Source: Eustoma russellianum (lineage: Eukaryota; Streptophyta; Magnoliopsida; Gentianales; Gentianaceae). From it: 64,000 nt of DNA. Location of the stretch: NCBI GenBank assembly GCA_036186865.1, contig AP025069.1:20397859-20461858 (forward strand), in the 5' to 3' direction. The notes beneath the pieces are model-generated. The model was not told the origin of the DNA, made no database searches, and was given only the letters and a program-made list of their open reading frames with translations. The translations under genes were made by a program, and so were the position numbers. Positions 54,639-64,000 of the stretch are shown here, one piece after another; position 1 is the first letter of the stretch, and every line of letters begins with the position of its first letter.

Positions 54639-56750
54639 GACCTAACGCATTCTTGGTTTGCTCAATTTGAAGTTCAAGAAAGTAACTGAACTCACTCATC
54701 ATGCTCATCTCAAACTCACTTTCATAAGCTTAGCAAGATGGTTACACAAGAATTATTAGTAGCACCAAAGATAATATCATCAACCTTAATGTGTACAAGT
54801 AAATGATCACTTCCTTGTTCTTTAATGAATAAGGTGGTATTGACTTTTCCTCTTGAAAAAAATTTTCGAGTGACAGGTTGCTTATTCTCTCATACCAAGC
54901 TCTATGAGTTTGTTCAAGCCATAAAGAGTCTTTTTAATTTTAAAGACATAATTTGGATAATCAATTATCTTCAAAATCTTGGTGGTTGAGCTACATGTAC
55001 CTCCTCTAGTATCATTTCGTTTATAAAGGAAGATTCTACATTCATTGGTATAACTTCAAATATGCATAGGCTAAAAGCATCCTAATAGCCTCAAATCTTG
55101 CTACAGGGGAAAGGTCTTATCATAATCATTTCCTTCTTCTTGTCTATACTATTGCTACTCATTTAGATTTTATTTCTTACTATATTTCTTTGATCATCTA
55201 TTTTATTTATAAACACTCATTTGGTTCCAATAGTAGCAGGATCTTAAGCTTATAAACTAATTCTCAAACATCACTCATTTCAAATTGATTTAATTCTTGT
55301 TGCATAGCCATTATCCAATCTTCAGCAATTATGGTTTATTTTGTGTTCTTAGGCCCGACTTGTGGAATGAATGATTTTAATGAAATTTTCTTCAAGTTAA
55401 CATGTCTTAACTTGGTTCACCTAATATCAATTCTCTTGGATAATCTTTCATATATTTAAATGGTTTCGGTAAATTTGATATATCACCTTCAACTTCTATC
55501 TTCAAATTCACTAGCAAGCGGTATTGGCCGCTTGGACTCAAAAGTACTTAGGCATATCAAATTCATTTAGTATGGCTCTACTCTTTTCTTGAAGTGCTCT
55601 GATTTTTCTTTTTGCTGTTCCATTTCGTTAAGGAGTTCTAAGAGCCGAAAAGTTGTGTTCATACCCTTTGGATATATAAAATTCTTGAAAGTCACATAAA
55701 ACTCTCCATCTCGATTATTTCTAATTTTCTTGATAGTAACTTCTTTCCAATCTTTTAATATCTTGCAGAACTTTATAAACTCATGGTATGCATCTTTCTT
55801 TCTAGCCAAGAACATTACTCAAGTAAATCGGAAAAAGTCTTCTAGCCTCACAAAGATGTAAAGTTTTCCACTTAGAATTAGCATACCAATATCCTTACAT
55901 AAATCTATATGAAGCAATTGTAGAGGTTTCGTACCAGAAATTTCACTTATGGGCTTAAAACCTGACTTAGCAAACTTTGTCTTTTGACAAGTGTCACGCA
56001 CGACATGATTTTTGAAATTCAATTTTGGAATACCTTGGACTTTTAATTTTTTCAAACTCCCGAAAATTTATGAAACTAGTATATCCAACTCGTCTATGTC
56101 TTAGTTGAGTCAAATAAATTTTTACCAGCTAGACATAAAACATTTTTACAAAACAAATCATGTGAGGTAAATTTGTAAACATCATTTTTTCTCAAAGACT
56201 TGAAAGAAACATCACATTCTTTTTCACAATACATTTTGTTTTCACATATATGTAACTTGAAAATTAGAATCATATAGTTGGCTAACACTTATCAAATTAT
56301 ACTTGGCCCCTTCTAAATAATGTACATTACGAATAGTAAAAGAAGAGTTACATTTTCTCCATGTTCAAGGATTTCGAACCTTTAATTTCCAAAATGAAAT
56401 ATTCTACTATTTTGGATTGAGTTTAGTGAATAGGTTTTTGTCTTCCGTCATATGAATAGAACAATAGTTGTCTATAAGCCATTTGGTTGTCTCTTATTTG
56501 GCTATTTCATTTATAGCTTGAGTACCTACAAAGCCAAATAATTTATAATTTGATGATTAGGTCCTTTTAGGTTAGTTCTTCGACTCTTATGGTTTTAATC
56601 ATATATACCAACGTGTGGGTCTATCAACACTTATTACATGCCGCTTCTTGTTGCAATAGAAACAAGTAAATACATGATCATCCTCGTAACATCAAGAACA
56701 TATAGGTACATATATATCGTTAATTTTACAATAAAATTTTCAATAAAAAT
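54639..56750 (-). pseudogene. Old minus-strand SIRE-like element, 5' half: knuckle, protease, integrase, RT
   Basis: Read from 56700 leftwards: a CFYCN knuckle remnant, protease and GAG-pre-integrase remnants (56094-56288), integrase zinc part (LNFKNHVVRDTCQKTK), PLQLLHIDLCKDIG (55819-56055), integrase core (MFLARKKDAYHEFIKFCK, 55567-55815) and RT remnants down to ELQIEQ-like at the insertion junction 54640-54680. RT end and RNase H continue at 44975-44480. Heavily decayed. Confidence 0.7.
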
Positions 56751-57767
56751 TCAGCACATATCTATGCCTTGTGAGCTTTAGCGTCTGCCGAATCAATTCC
56801 TTGTTTTTTTTTCCTTTACCACTGCATTGAAGACTATTGATAAAACTGAAATTTAAACACTGAATCGTAAATGCTGAAAGTTAAGTGTGAAAAAACTTAT
56901 TATCTGAATTCTTTAAAAAGCTAAAAGCAAAAAATTAAAGTTGCGTATGAATTGATCAAAACATGATGCATTTTTAAGGAAAATGTTTTTTCACAAGCTA
57001 ATAGAGAATTAGGTCATTTAATGTTAACTTACTGGTAGTGTAAACATGAGATAACTAGTCAAATGTAGTTGTAGTAGTATGTAATCTAGGTTTAAAATAT
57101 AGACACATATGCACAGGTAAAGTTAGTAAATTGCCAGTCATGATCAACAGACCGCAGCTTTCAGAAGAAAACAATCAACATGCACCATAGAAATTGTTGG
57201 AATTCGATTCAAAGCAAACTTTTCTGTACATCGACTTTACCAAATTAGCTAGCTTGGAAGCGAAGCAAATCAATTGAATATGTGCCCCGACATATAATGA
57301 AGTGTGATCTTGGACGTGAGACATGAGCTGCCAAACAAGAGAGAAGGTCCGAGTCGAACCAAATAGTGGGTTTTTAAATGGTTTTTGAGTTTGATTTGAT
57401 GAGGTTAACGAACTGGTTCAGTTTGGCTTGTCTAAAAACTTGTTCGAGTTAGGCTCGATCCAAACTCGGGTTGATTAGATTTGATTCGTTAAGTGTGCAA
57501 ATCTAATTAAGTGTTTAAACTCAGATCGTTTAATTAAAAATAACAAACGGACTTAAATACGAACTAAATTTGGACTATTTTGAAACAACTCGATTCGTTA
57601 AACACTCTGGAGAGTTAACCAAACCATGTGCTCCATTTCGTCTGGATTATTTGCTCACTGAGATGAATGAAAGAATGATTCAGACCAGATAAGCCAAGAG
57701 GTTAAATACATAATTTGGGCATGAATCCTCTCATCGTCAAGAGAGGTGAAAAAAAACACGTCAACAC
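56751..57767. other. AT-rich intergenic stretch, nothing recognised
   Basis: No domains, terminal repeats or RNA genes were seen. 57390-57620 has TTCGAGT/AACTCGG and CGTTAA words of the kind found in dispersed plant intergenic repeats. AACAC at 57763-57767 may be the copia target duplication. Confidence 0.55.
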
Positions 57768-58012
57768 TGTAGAATTATTAGGAGTAGAGTAGTAAGAACA
57801 AGATTGCAAGAACAATTCTTGTATATTTTCGGTATATCATTCATCACCAGTGTACAAGTATATATAGTTGGAGTTCCTAGACTGTACAAGGTAAATTGTA
57901 AATTACACTCAATCACATGTTAATTCCTATAGTTTAGTCAATCACAATATTCACACCCAAAAATAGCTTGTTTTACTTATGGTAAGTCAATCAAATCTCT
58001 CACATTCTAACA
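57768..58012 (-). repeat. Copia 3' LTR (245 bp), minus strand
   Basis: On the minus strand it runs TGTTAGAATG...AATTCTACA and is preceded by a purine tract GAGGTGGAG (58013-58022). TATATATAC (near 57858) could be its TATA box. Confidence 0.88.
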
Positions 58013-58992
58013 CTCCACCTCAAGTTGAACAGTGGGGTCGACGATGTTCAACTTGCACAAACTGGCTTCAAATGACGTCCCACTCACAGCCTTGGTTAGG
58101 ATATCGGCTAACTGATCCTCGGATCGAACGAATGGCAGCGCGATTACTCCGGTTTCCAGCTTCTCCTTTATAAAGTGTCTGTCAATTTTAACATGCTTTG
58201 TTCGATCATGCTGCACTGGATTCTCAGATATAATGATAGAGGCCTTATTATCACAAAACAACTGCCTAGGCTGATTGATCGGAAGGCCTAGTTCTTTGAA
58301 CATCTTATGTATCCACAGCACCTCGGTAATGCCCTTTACAATGCCTCGGAACTCTGCTTCTGCACAAGAGAGAGTGACCACCTTTTGCTTCTTGCTTCTC
58401 TAAGTCACAAGGTTTTCACTTACGAGGGTGAAGTATTCGGAGGTAGACTTCTGATCTACCAAGTTTCCTGCCCAATCAGCATCTGTATAGGACTGGATAT
58501 CAAGGTGTCCATTGTCTCGAAACACAATTTCTCTACCAGGTGTATGTTTGAGATACCTCATAATACGCATAACAGCGTCCGTATGATGCTCTTGTGGATT
58601 ATGCATGAATTGACTGACTAGGCTGACAGCAAAAGCGATGTTGGGTCGAGTATGTGACAAGTAGATTAACTTGCCAACCAACCGCTGGTAGTGACCTTTA
58701 TCCGTAGGTGGCGCACCATCGATTATCTGTACTCTACTGTTTACTTCCATAGGTGTGTCACAAGGTTTGCAATCAAGCATTCCTACCTCAATAAGAAGAT
58801 CTAAAATGTACTTGCGTTGAGAAATATAAATTCCAGTTTTGGACCGGAGAACTTATATTCCAAGGAAATTCTTGAGACCACCAAGATCCTTCATTTGGAA
58901 CTTTGTGAACAAATGCTTCTAGAGTCGAGTCATCTCCACTTTGTCATCGCCGATAATAATCATATCATCAACGTAGATAATTAGGCATGTTA
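58013..58992 (-). pseudogene. Copia RT C-terminus and RNase H (after the solo LTR)
   Basis: Catalytic IIYVDDMIIIG at about 58970, then FQMKDLGGLKNFLGI. After stops, MLDCKPCDTPMEVNS, YQRLVGKLIYLSHTRPNIAF (58400-58780) and RNase H with SYTDADWAGNLVDQKSTS, LSCAEAEFRGIVKGI, LFCDNKASIIISENPV and DRHFIKEKLETGVI. Three stops are visible (near 58397, 58852 and 58919). It ends just before the LTR. Confidence 0.88.
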
Positions 58993-58997
58993 CCAAC
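58993..58997. other. Target-site duplication CCAAC (left copy)
   Basis: Repeated at 61509-61513; flanks the TG/CA ends of the gypsy solo LTR exactly. Confidence 0.9.
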
Positions 58998-59353
58998 TGT
59001 CATACCCCGTGACTTTTAAGCATGACTTTTAATACTTAATGGTGGTCAACCTTAAATGAAATTTAATTAACGTTGTAGGATGTGAGACTTAGTTACTCAA
59101 AATATAGAAAAATAAGAAAAAGGGGTTAAAAGTAGAATTAAAGGTAATTAAAAAAAATTACCTAACAAGTCCCTACTAAAGGATAGGGGAGTTACACAAC
59201 ACATAGTATAACTCCCCATTAATCTAAGGGGGGGCGGTTAAACAGAGGAAAAAGAGAGGAGAAACCGCAGGAGAAAGAGAAAAAGAGAAAAGGAGAGGAA
59301 GAAGAAGAAGAGGAGAAGGAAAAGGAAGGAAAAAGGTCAATCTAGGTGCAATC

Positions 59354-59363
59354 NNNNNNNNNN
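59354..59363. other. Assembly gap (10 N) with duplicated flanks
   Basis: 59310-59353 and 59364-59407 are near-identical 44-base stretches (about three mismatches) on either side of the N run. This pattern is expected when two overlapping contig ends were scaffolded without merging. Confidence 0.9.
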
Positions 59364-59949
59364 GAGGAGAAGGAAAAGGAAGGAAGAATGCCAATCTAGG
59401 TGCAATCCTTACCGAAAATCTGCAGTAAATTCGTAAGCTTAACTAGAAACAAAGGCAAGTAATCTTTCTATACACTTTACGCAAATTTTGTTACCTTAGG
59501 CCCTATGTTTGTACAAAGAGAAAACTTGGATCACACATTAGTAGCTTTGGTTTGCTTATGTTAAATGTTTTACTATATGTAATTGTTGTTGTTGATTGAG
59601 TAAAGCTATGTTCTTTGGGCCAATATTTGAAATGGTTATGTTGTGTTCTTCGTTGTTAAATATGCCCATAAGAATGTTGTACGTAATGTGTTTATTGTCT
59701 TGATATAAGTTCGTAAGTTTGGTAATTACACCTTAGTTGTTTCGAGAGTGTTTGCAAGGGGTGAAGGATGGATGTTGGCTTGGTTGTAGACTTGTTGTGT
59801 TGGAAGGTGTGAAGATATCTAGAGAAGCTTGTGGATGATAGAAGGTTTAGAGTGGATACTAGTTTGCATGTTTAAGAATCAAATCATGATAGTTGTGTGT
59901 TAAGCATGATGAATCAAGGTGCTAAGATTGATCTTGAAGTTTTGAACCG

Positions 59950-60200
59950 TCAGAACACTTCGAACACCTACATTAGGCACTCCAAGTCACATTAGGCGCC
60001 TAATGTAGGCGTTCAATGTGTCCCAGAGCATCCCGTACACTTCGAACACCTACATTAGGCGCATCATGTCACATTAGGCGCTTCATGTAGTCGTTCGATG
60101 TGTACGGCACATTCCCGAACACTTTGAACGCCTAGTATAGGCGCTCCATGTCCACATTAGGCGCTCCATGTAGCGTTCGAAGTATACTGGAAGCCTTTTT
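59950..60200 (+). repeat. ACATTAGGCGC palindrome array
   Basis: Repeated CGAACAC(C/T)T, ACATTAGGCGC and ATGTAGGCGTTC words over about 250 bases in three to four irregular units. It includes the perfect 18-base palindrome ACATTAGGCGCCTAATGT (59989-60006). It occupies the position of the ATCGATCGAT array in the related LTR. Confidence 0.75.
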
Positions 60201-60529
60201 GACCCTTTAGGCGCCCTATGTATGTGTAGTAACTCTATACACTTCTTTTGAACATAAAATGCAAGGGTATTTGAGGTGTAATTGAGGTATAGATGGTAAG
60301 TTCGACTAAGTAAGAGTAAGATTGAATCCCAAGTGAATTAGTGAGACGAACGGACTAGGAAAGATACGAACGTGGAGTGTTTGAGGTGCAAGACCGTATA
60401 CTTGATATGTAAGATGTGTGTGTGTATGTTACATGTTTGATACGAAGTTGCATGAGCATCCTGCATCATGAGCATCCTGCGAAAGAACATGTGTATACAA
60501 GAGAAGTTTAAAGTTTTCGAAAGGCAAAC

Positions 60530-60750
60530 TATGGCTGCTGGTTGATCGCAGGGTATAAAAATCACGCCTGCGAAAGCAGGGTAAAAGCGTAACATGTGAA
60601 TCAACAGCACGGATATTGATATATGTAATGGGGCCATGGACCTATCAGCACGGGGTATAAAGTTATATGTTATGGGGCCGTGGACCTTTCAGCACGGGGT
60701 ATAAAGTTCTGTTTGCTGTGGACTGATCACCCACAGGGTATAAAGTTCTG
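60530..60750 (+). repeat. Hairpin-GGTATAAAGTT array, second gypsy LTR
   Basis: Five stem-loops, each followed by GGTATAAAGTT or a variant. These include CCTGC-GAAA-GCAGG (60567-60580, a GNRA tetraloop), CCGTG/CACGG (60678-60682 with 60693-60697) and CTGTGG/CCACAG (60716-60721 with 60731-60736). Stem sequences differ from those in the first family while the trailing word is kept. Confidence 0.75.
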
Positions 60751-61158
60751 CTACGCGAAGAATATGATAAGAAGAGTTATGAAATGTTTTGTGAAATGAT
60801 ACGCATGACATGTTTATGAAAGAAGATATATGCATGGGTGTTGTGTGTGGTTTAAAGAAGTACATGCATCATGATACACGAAGCATAAGATTTGACATGC
60901 AAGAAATGTGACTAGCTTATGACTTGCTTATGTGATATGTTGTTTTAGTACATGTTTGTTCTCGTATCTGTGTATCAATTATGTGTTTTATCTGTTTTGA
61001 GAAATTCTTATAAAGATGCTATTTGCTAACCCGAGCACTTTATTTTGGGCAATGACTTATACACTGGTGACTCGTCGTGTGTGATCCCGTATGGTGTATA
61101 GACGGGTTACTTGCTGGCGATAATTTCGCTAAGAACAGATACTCTATTTCCTTTTCAG

Positions 61159-61238
61159 GTGAGCCAGAATATGAACTGATATTTGTCGAAGACGATGGCG
61201 AGTGGGCTCAATGGGATGACGGGCATAGAAGTAGATAG
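61159..61238 (+). other. Conserved short coding stretch, second gypsy LTR
   Basis: After CCTTTTCAG, codons give EPEYELIFVEDDGEWAQWD then a few extra residues and TAG (61236-61238). Compared with 8668-8727, the differences are about ten at third, four at first and one at second codon positions. Confidence 0.6.
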
Positions 61239-61513
61239 ATGCTGGATTACTCTCTTTAAGTTAGGAAACTCAATGTTTATTATGTTGTACTGGAAGTCAT
61301 GTTAGACAGTTGATCAAACACCTTTTATTTCCGTTGTATTTTCTCGTTACATTAATGATGGTGAAGTTTTAAAGTTTACAAAGTTTCTGCTGATTTATCT
61401 TACGTTATGAATGATGTATGCTTGATCTTCTTTGACGTTTTGTAGTTCTCATAGTAGACTACGGCGGGTGCACTGGTTCCGATACTAGTATCGGGCTGGG
61501 GCGCTACACCAAC

Positions 61514-62060
61514 CCTCCCCGTCGTTTTATATACAACGTATAATCTACGTTGCTCTATAAGTAGCCATCTTGTTTCATTACCTTAGTAAATCTTCCAAAC
61601 CATGCTCGGAGCGACTGTTTTAGTCCATATAGGGACTTTCTCAGACGACATCCCTCGCCTCTTCTAAACTGTGCAGAGAAACAGGGCAGATGTTCCATGT
61701 ATACTTCTTCTTTGAGATCACCATGGAGGAATGCATTATTGACATCGAACTGATGGAGAGGCCAGTGCCTTATGGCTGCCATTGAGAACAAGACCCGAAT
61801 GGTATCGATCCGAGCCACAGGTGAGAAGGTTTCAGAATAGTCGATACCATAAGTTTGAGTGTAGCCCTTGGCTACAAGTCGTGCCTTATATCGCTCCACA
61901 CTCCCGTCTGCTTTATACTTTATGATAAACACCCATTTACACCCTACCAGCCTTTTTCCAGGAGGTATGACACATTTCTCCCATGTTGCACTTTTCCAAA
62001 GAGCACTCGTTTCGCTTAGCATGGCCTGCTTCCACTCTGGTCAACTTAGGGCACTTTGAT
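61514..62060 (-). pseudogene. Copia RT N-terminal part (before the solo LTR)
   Basis: RT start: RLVGCKWVFIIKYKADGS, YKARLVAKGYTQTYGIDY, ETFSPVARIDTIRVL, HQFDVNNAFLHGDLKEEVYM and SLYGLKQSLRAW. It continues at 58992 after the inserted LTR. This part is open for 155 codons. Confidence 0.9.
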
Positions 62061-62820
62061 ATCCTTTGGAATCTCTTCACCACATATAGTCGCAAAGAAT
62101 CCTTTGGCAACCTCACTTTCCCCGTGTCTGGAACTGCTCAGGGGATACCTATATGTCTTTGATATTCTGTCCGAAGAGTATCGTTCTGGAGGTACTCCTT
62201 GATTGGTTCAGGGAGGTAACACCCGTGCCGGCTTCTGTTCCTGCAAAAATATTAGTGGGACCCATAGGAGGATCTGGGGCAATATCTGAATCAGGCATAG
62301 ATGTCACAGGGGTAATATCTGAGATAATATTGTTGTCATCAAAACTTACAGAACTAGATTGGTGATGATTATTACTTACCTCTGGTGCAGTATCCATCCT
62401 AGGATGATTATCAGCAGGTACTGGAGTTGCGAACTGTACCTCATTGGGAGCAGTAGCACAGTCGACACCATCTACTGGCTGTGTTGGAACTATCGCTGGT
62501 CATAGTGTGACAGCCAATCTAGGGTTCCATCATAGGGCTCTCTCTGAACCCCGGATTAGGTGTGATAATAGAATTTGGTTTCCAGAAAGGTACAGTTCAG
62601 AGTGATATGGGCACAATGTGTTCAGAGATTGTAGCACCAATAACCTTTTTGTGTAGAAGCATAACCAACAAAAACACATTTGTCGGCGCAGGGGTCAAGC
62701 TTGGTGCGTTCATGTTTAGGGTTGTGGATAAAAACTGTGCAACCGAAGACCTTTGGGGGAAGAGTACACATAGAGGGGATCACGTGTTGGGTGGATAGTG
62801 TATGTAGAGGTGTCTGGAGG
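62061..62820 (-). pseudogene. Copia linker between integrase and RT
   Basis: Low-complexity serine/proline-rich region (frame 62149-62397 and pieces either side) usual between integrase and RT in copia Pol. Several stops. No separate domain. Confidence 0.65.
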
Positions 62821-63507
62821 TTAAGGATATTGGTGGGAAGACGATTGCTGAGGTAAGCTACAGCAGATTACCGCCTCTGACCAAAAACACACCGGGACAT
62901 GTGACTCAAACATCATGGCGTGAGCCATTTCTAAGAGGACTCTGTTTTTTCTTTCTACTACCCCATTTTGTTCTAGAGTATGTGGACACGTGATTTGGTG
63001 AATTATGCCATTTCTATTAAGAAACTGCCATAAATCCCCATCGATATATTCTCCTCCATTATCTGACCGTAATATTTGGACGAAGGTATTGAACTGAGTT
63101 CTGACCATGTGGTAAAAAAGTCGAAATTTGCTTGATACTTCTGATTTGCTTTTCATAATATATACCCATGTCATTCTGGAAAAATCGTCCATAAAGATGA
63201 CATAGTAATGGAATCCTTTAGGAGTATTGTAGGGAGATGGGCCCCATACATCTGAATGAACGAGAGGAAACATATGACTCACACGAGTATTATTTGAATA
63301 ATAAGATGCCCGGGTTTGTTTTTCCTGGAGACAAGTATCACACTGCAAATTTCCAAGTTTGGAAGTAAATAACGAAGGAAATAACTGCTTTAAATATGCA
63401 AATGATGGATGCCCTAACCGGCGATGCCACAACCATAGCTGTCGAGTAACTGTCCAAGTGGCCAGATTAGACTGTCTATGTTGCGTCACCGCATCAACAA
63501 AGTACAA
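62821..63507 (-). pseudogene. Copia integrase
   Basis: GAG-pre-integrase LWHRRLGHPSFAYLKQLF with CDTCLQEKQTR (zinc-binding H, H, C, C), then the catalytic core HSDVWGPSP, DDFSRMTWVY, RSDNGGEYIDG and EQNGVVERKNR (D, D, E all present). It is open for 228 codons, then breaks near the end of the core. Confidence 0.92.
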
Positions 63508-64000
63508 CCCATTCCGTTCAGTACCACGACCAATGATCTCCCTGGTACGAATGTCCTATAGGAGATAGAAAAAGGGATACATCATAATCACGCAATCTAA
63601 TTCTTTTGTAAGTTGACTAACAGACAACAATTTTGTAGATAATGCGGGTACGTAGAGGCAATTTTGGAGGGTGATATTAGGTTTAATGATGATTGTACCA
63701 CTACCACAGACCGAAACAGAAGCTCCATTTGCAGTCTTAACACTTGTTTCAGTAGCAGGTAGAAGTGTGGAAAAGTCACGAGGATCGTAGGACATTGTAT
63801 CGGTAGCCCCACAGTCGAAGATCCATGGGAAAGTACGGTTGGTATGATAACACTGTGAGGAAGGGTAGGTTGTGGTTTGTAAGATTTTTCCAGGGGCAAT
63901 TTGTGTAATTTCCTGAAATCTAGGGGTTTAGAGGCTTTTGGTAAAGATGGAGGGGTAAAATGGTTAATGTTTGAACTTCATGGGAGGAAAGGGGAATAAA
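63508..64000 (-). pseudogene. Copia protease and gag end
   Basis: Protease remnant: IFDCGATDTM-like sequence (a DCG variant of the usual DSG, about 63800) and VKTANGASVSVCGSGTI, LQNCLYVPALSTKLLSVSQL (63556-63795). A stop or shift separates it from the integrase frame near 63555. 63900-64000 should be the gag end; no knuckle is visible before the window ends. Confidence 0.8.

Larger units (their letters stand above)
59455..61158 (+). other. Candidate GC-AG intron in second gypsy LTR
   Basis: Donor AAAG/GCAAGTAAT and acceptor TTTCCTTTTCAG/G, equivalent to 6881-8665. It contains both arrays of this LTR. Confidence 0.45.
58998..61508 (+). repeat. Gypsy solo LTR, second family (2.5 kb)
   Basis: TGTCATACCCCGTGAC...GGGGCGCTACA, flanked by CCAAC, inserted in copia RT. 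It is related to the LTR at 6480-9007: same terminal words, same donor AAAG/GCAAGTAAT (59451-59463), GATCCCGTATG and GGTTACTTGCT words before the acceptor (61158), the short coding stretch and a hairpin-GGTATAAAGTT array. The central palindrome array has an entirely different sequence. It contains a 10-N gap. Confidence 0.92.
57768..64000 (-). mobile_element. Ty1/copia element with short LTR, minus strand, 5' end beyond window
   Basis: Reading the minus strand from 64000: gag end, protease, integrase, RT, RNase H, purine tract, 3' LTR (58012-57768). A gypsy solo LTR interrupts RT at 58998-61508 with CCAAC duplicated. The 5' LTR lies outside the window. Confidence 0.9.

Overview
The window looks like a heterochromatic, repeat-packed stretch of a flowering-plant nuclear genome. 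Almost every base that can be assigned belongs to retroelements: Ty3/gypsy chromovirus (Tekay/Del-like), Ty1/copia (a Tnt1/Tork-like element, SIRE-like elements with an env-like region, and a short-LTR element), an RTE-type LINE, three copies of one plant L1-type LINE family with an RNase H domain, a TRIM-like mini element and solo LTRs. The only host-derived gene is an intronless, frameshifted alpha-tubulin copy (processed pseudogene). No intact host gene, tRNA, rRNA or CRISPR was found. Species cannot be told from the sequence.

Layout. 1-217 is the 3' part of a copia LTR inserted in the 5' LTR of a gypsy element (218-9007: truncated 5' LTR, PBS, gag, two intron-like gaps, degraded pol with chromodomain, PPT, 2.5-kb 3' LTR). 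That element sits in a minus-strand RTE LINE (9008-11450). An L1-type LINE (11535-22668) follows, split by a young copia element (14480-19539, 5-bp duplication TTTTC). The alpha-tubulin retrocopy (22714-24290, minus) lies tail-to-tail with it. A second L1-type LINE (24566-32945) is interrupted by a 3.1-kb composite insertion (28252-31373, duplication TTGTG) made of a TRIM-like LTR doublet and a long LTR-like block. A third LINE copy lies at 33130-34865 (minus). 35686-38515 is a probable minus-strand gypsy-type LTR. 38530-41578 is a 3-kb solo LTR (duplication CTAGT), the inverted relative of the block at 28653-31373. 41584-56750 is SIRE-like copia sequence: a plus-strand fragment, an old minus-strand element, and a longer plus-strand element (about 44980-54638) inserted into the old one. 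57768-64000 is a minus-strand short-LTR copia element split by a gypsy solo LTR (58998-61508, duplication CCAAC) that contains a 10-N assembly gap.

Most notable signal. Two diverged gypsy LTRs (6480-9007, repeated in part at 218-1541, and 58998-61508) share an unusual plan: a GC-AG type splice donor (AAAG/GCAAGTAAT), an array of palindromes, an array of stem-loops each followed by GGTATAAAGTT (with compensatory base changes, and UUCG or GAAA tetraloops), a splice-acceptor-like site, and a short conserved coding stretch (EPxYxxIFxEDDxEWAxWD) whose differences fall mostly at third codon positions. With two frame-preserving introns inside gag-pol, this suggests a spliced LTR retrotransposon with a structured, intron-located RNA signal. 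All functional statements here are inference from sequence alone.
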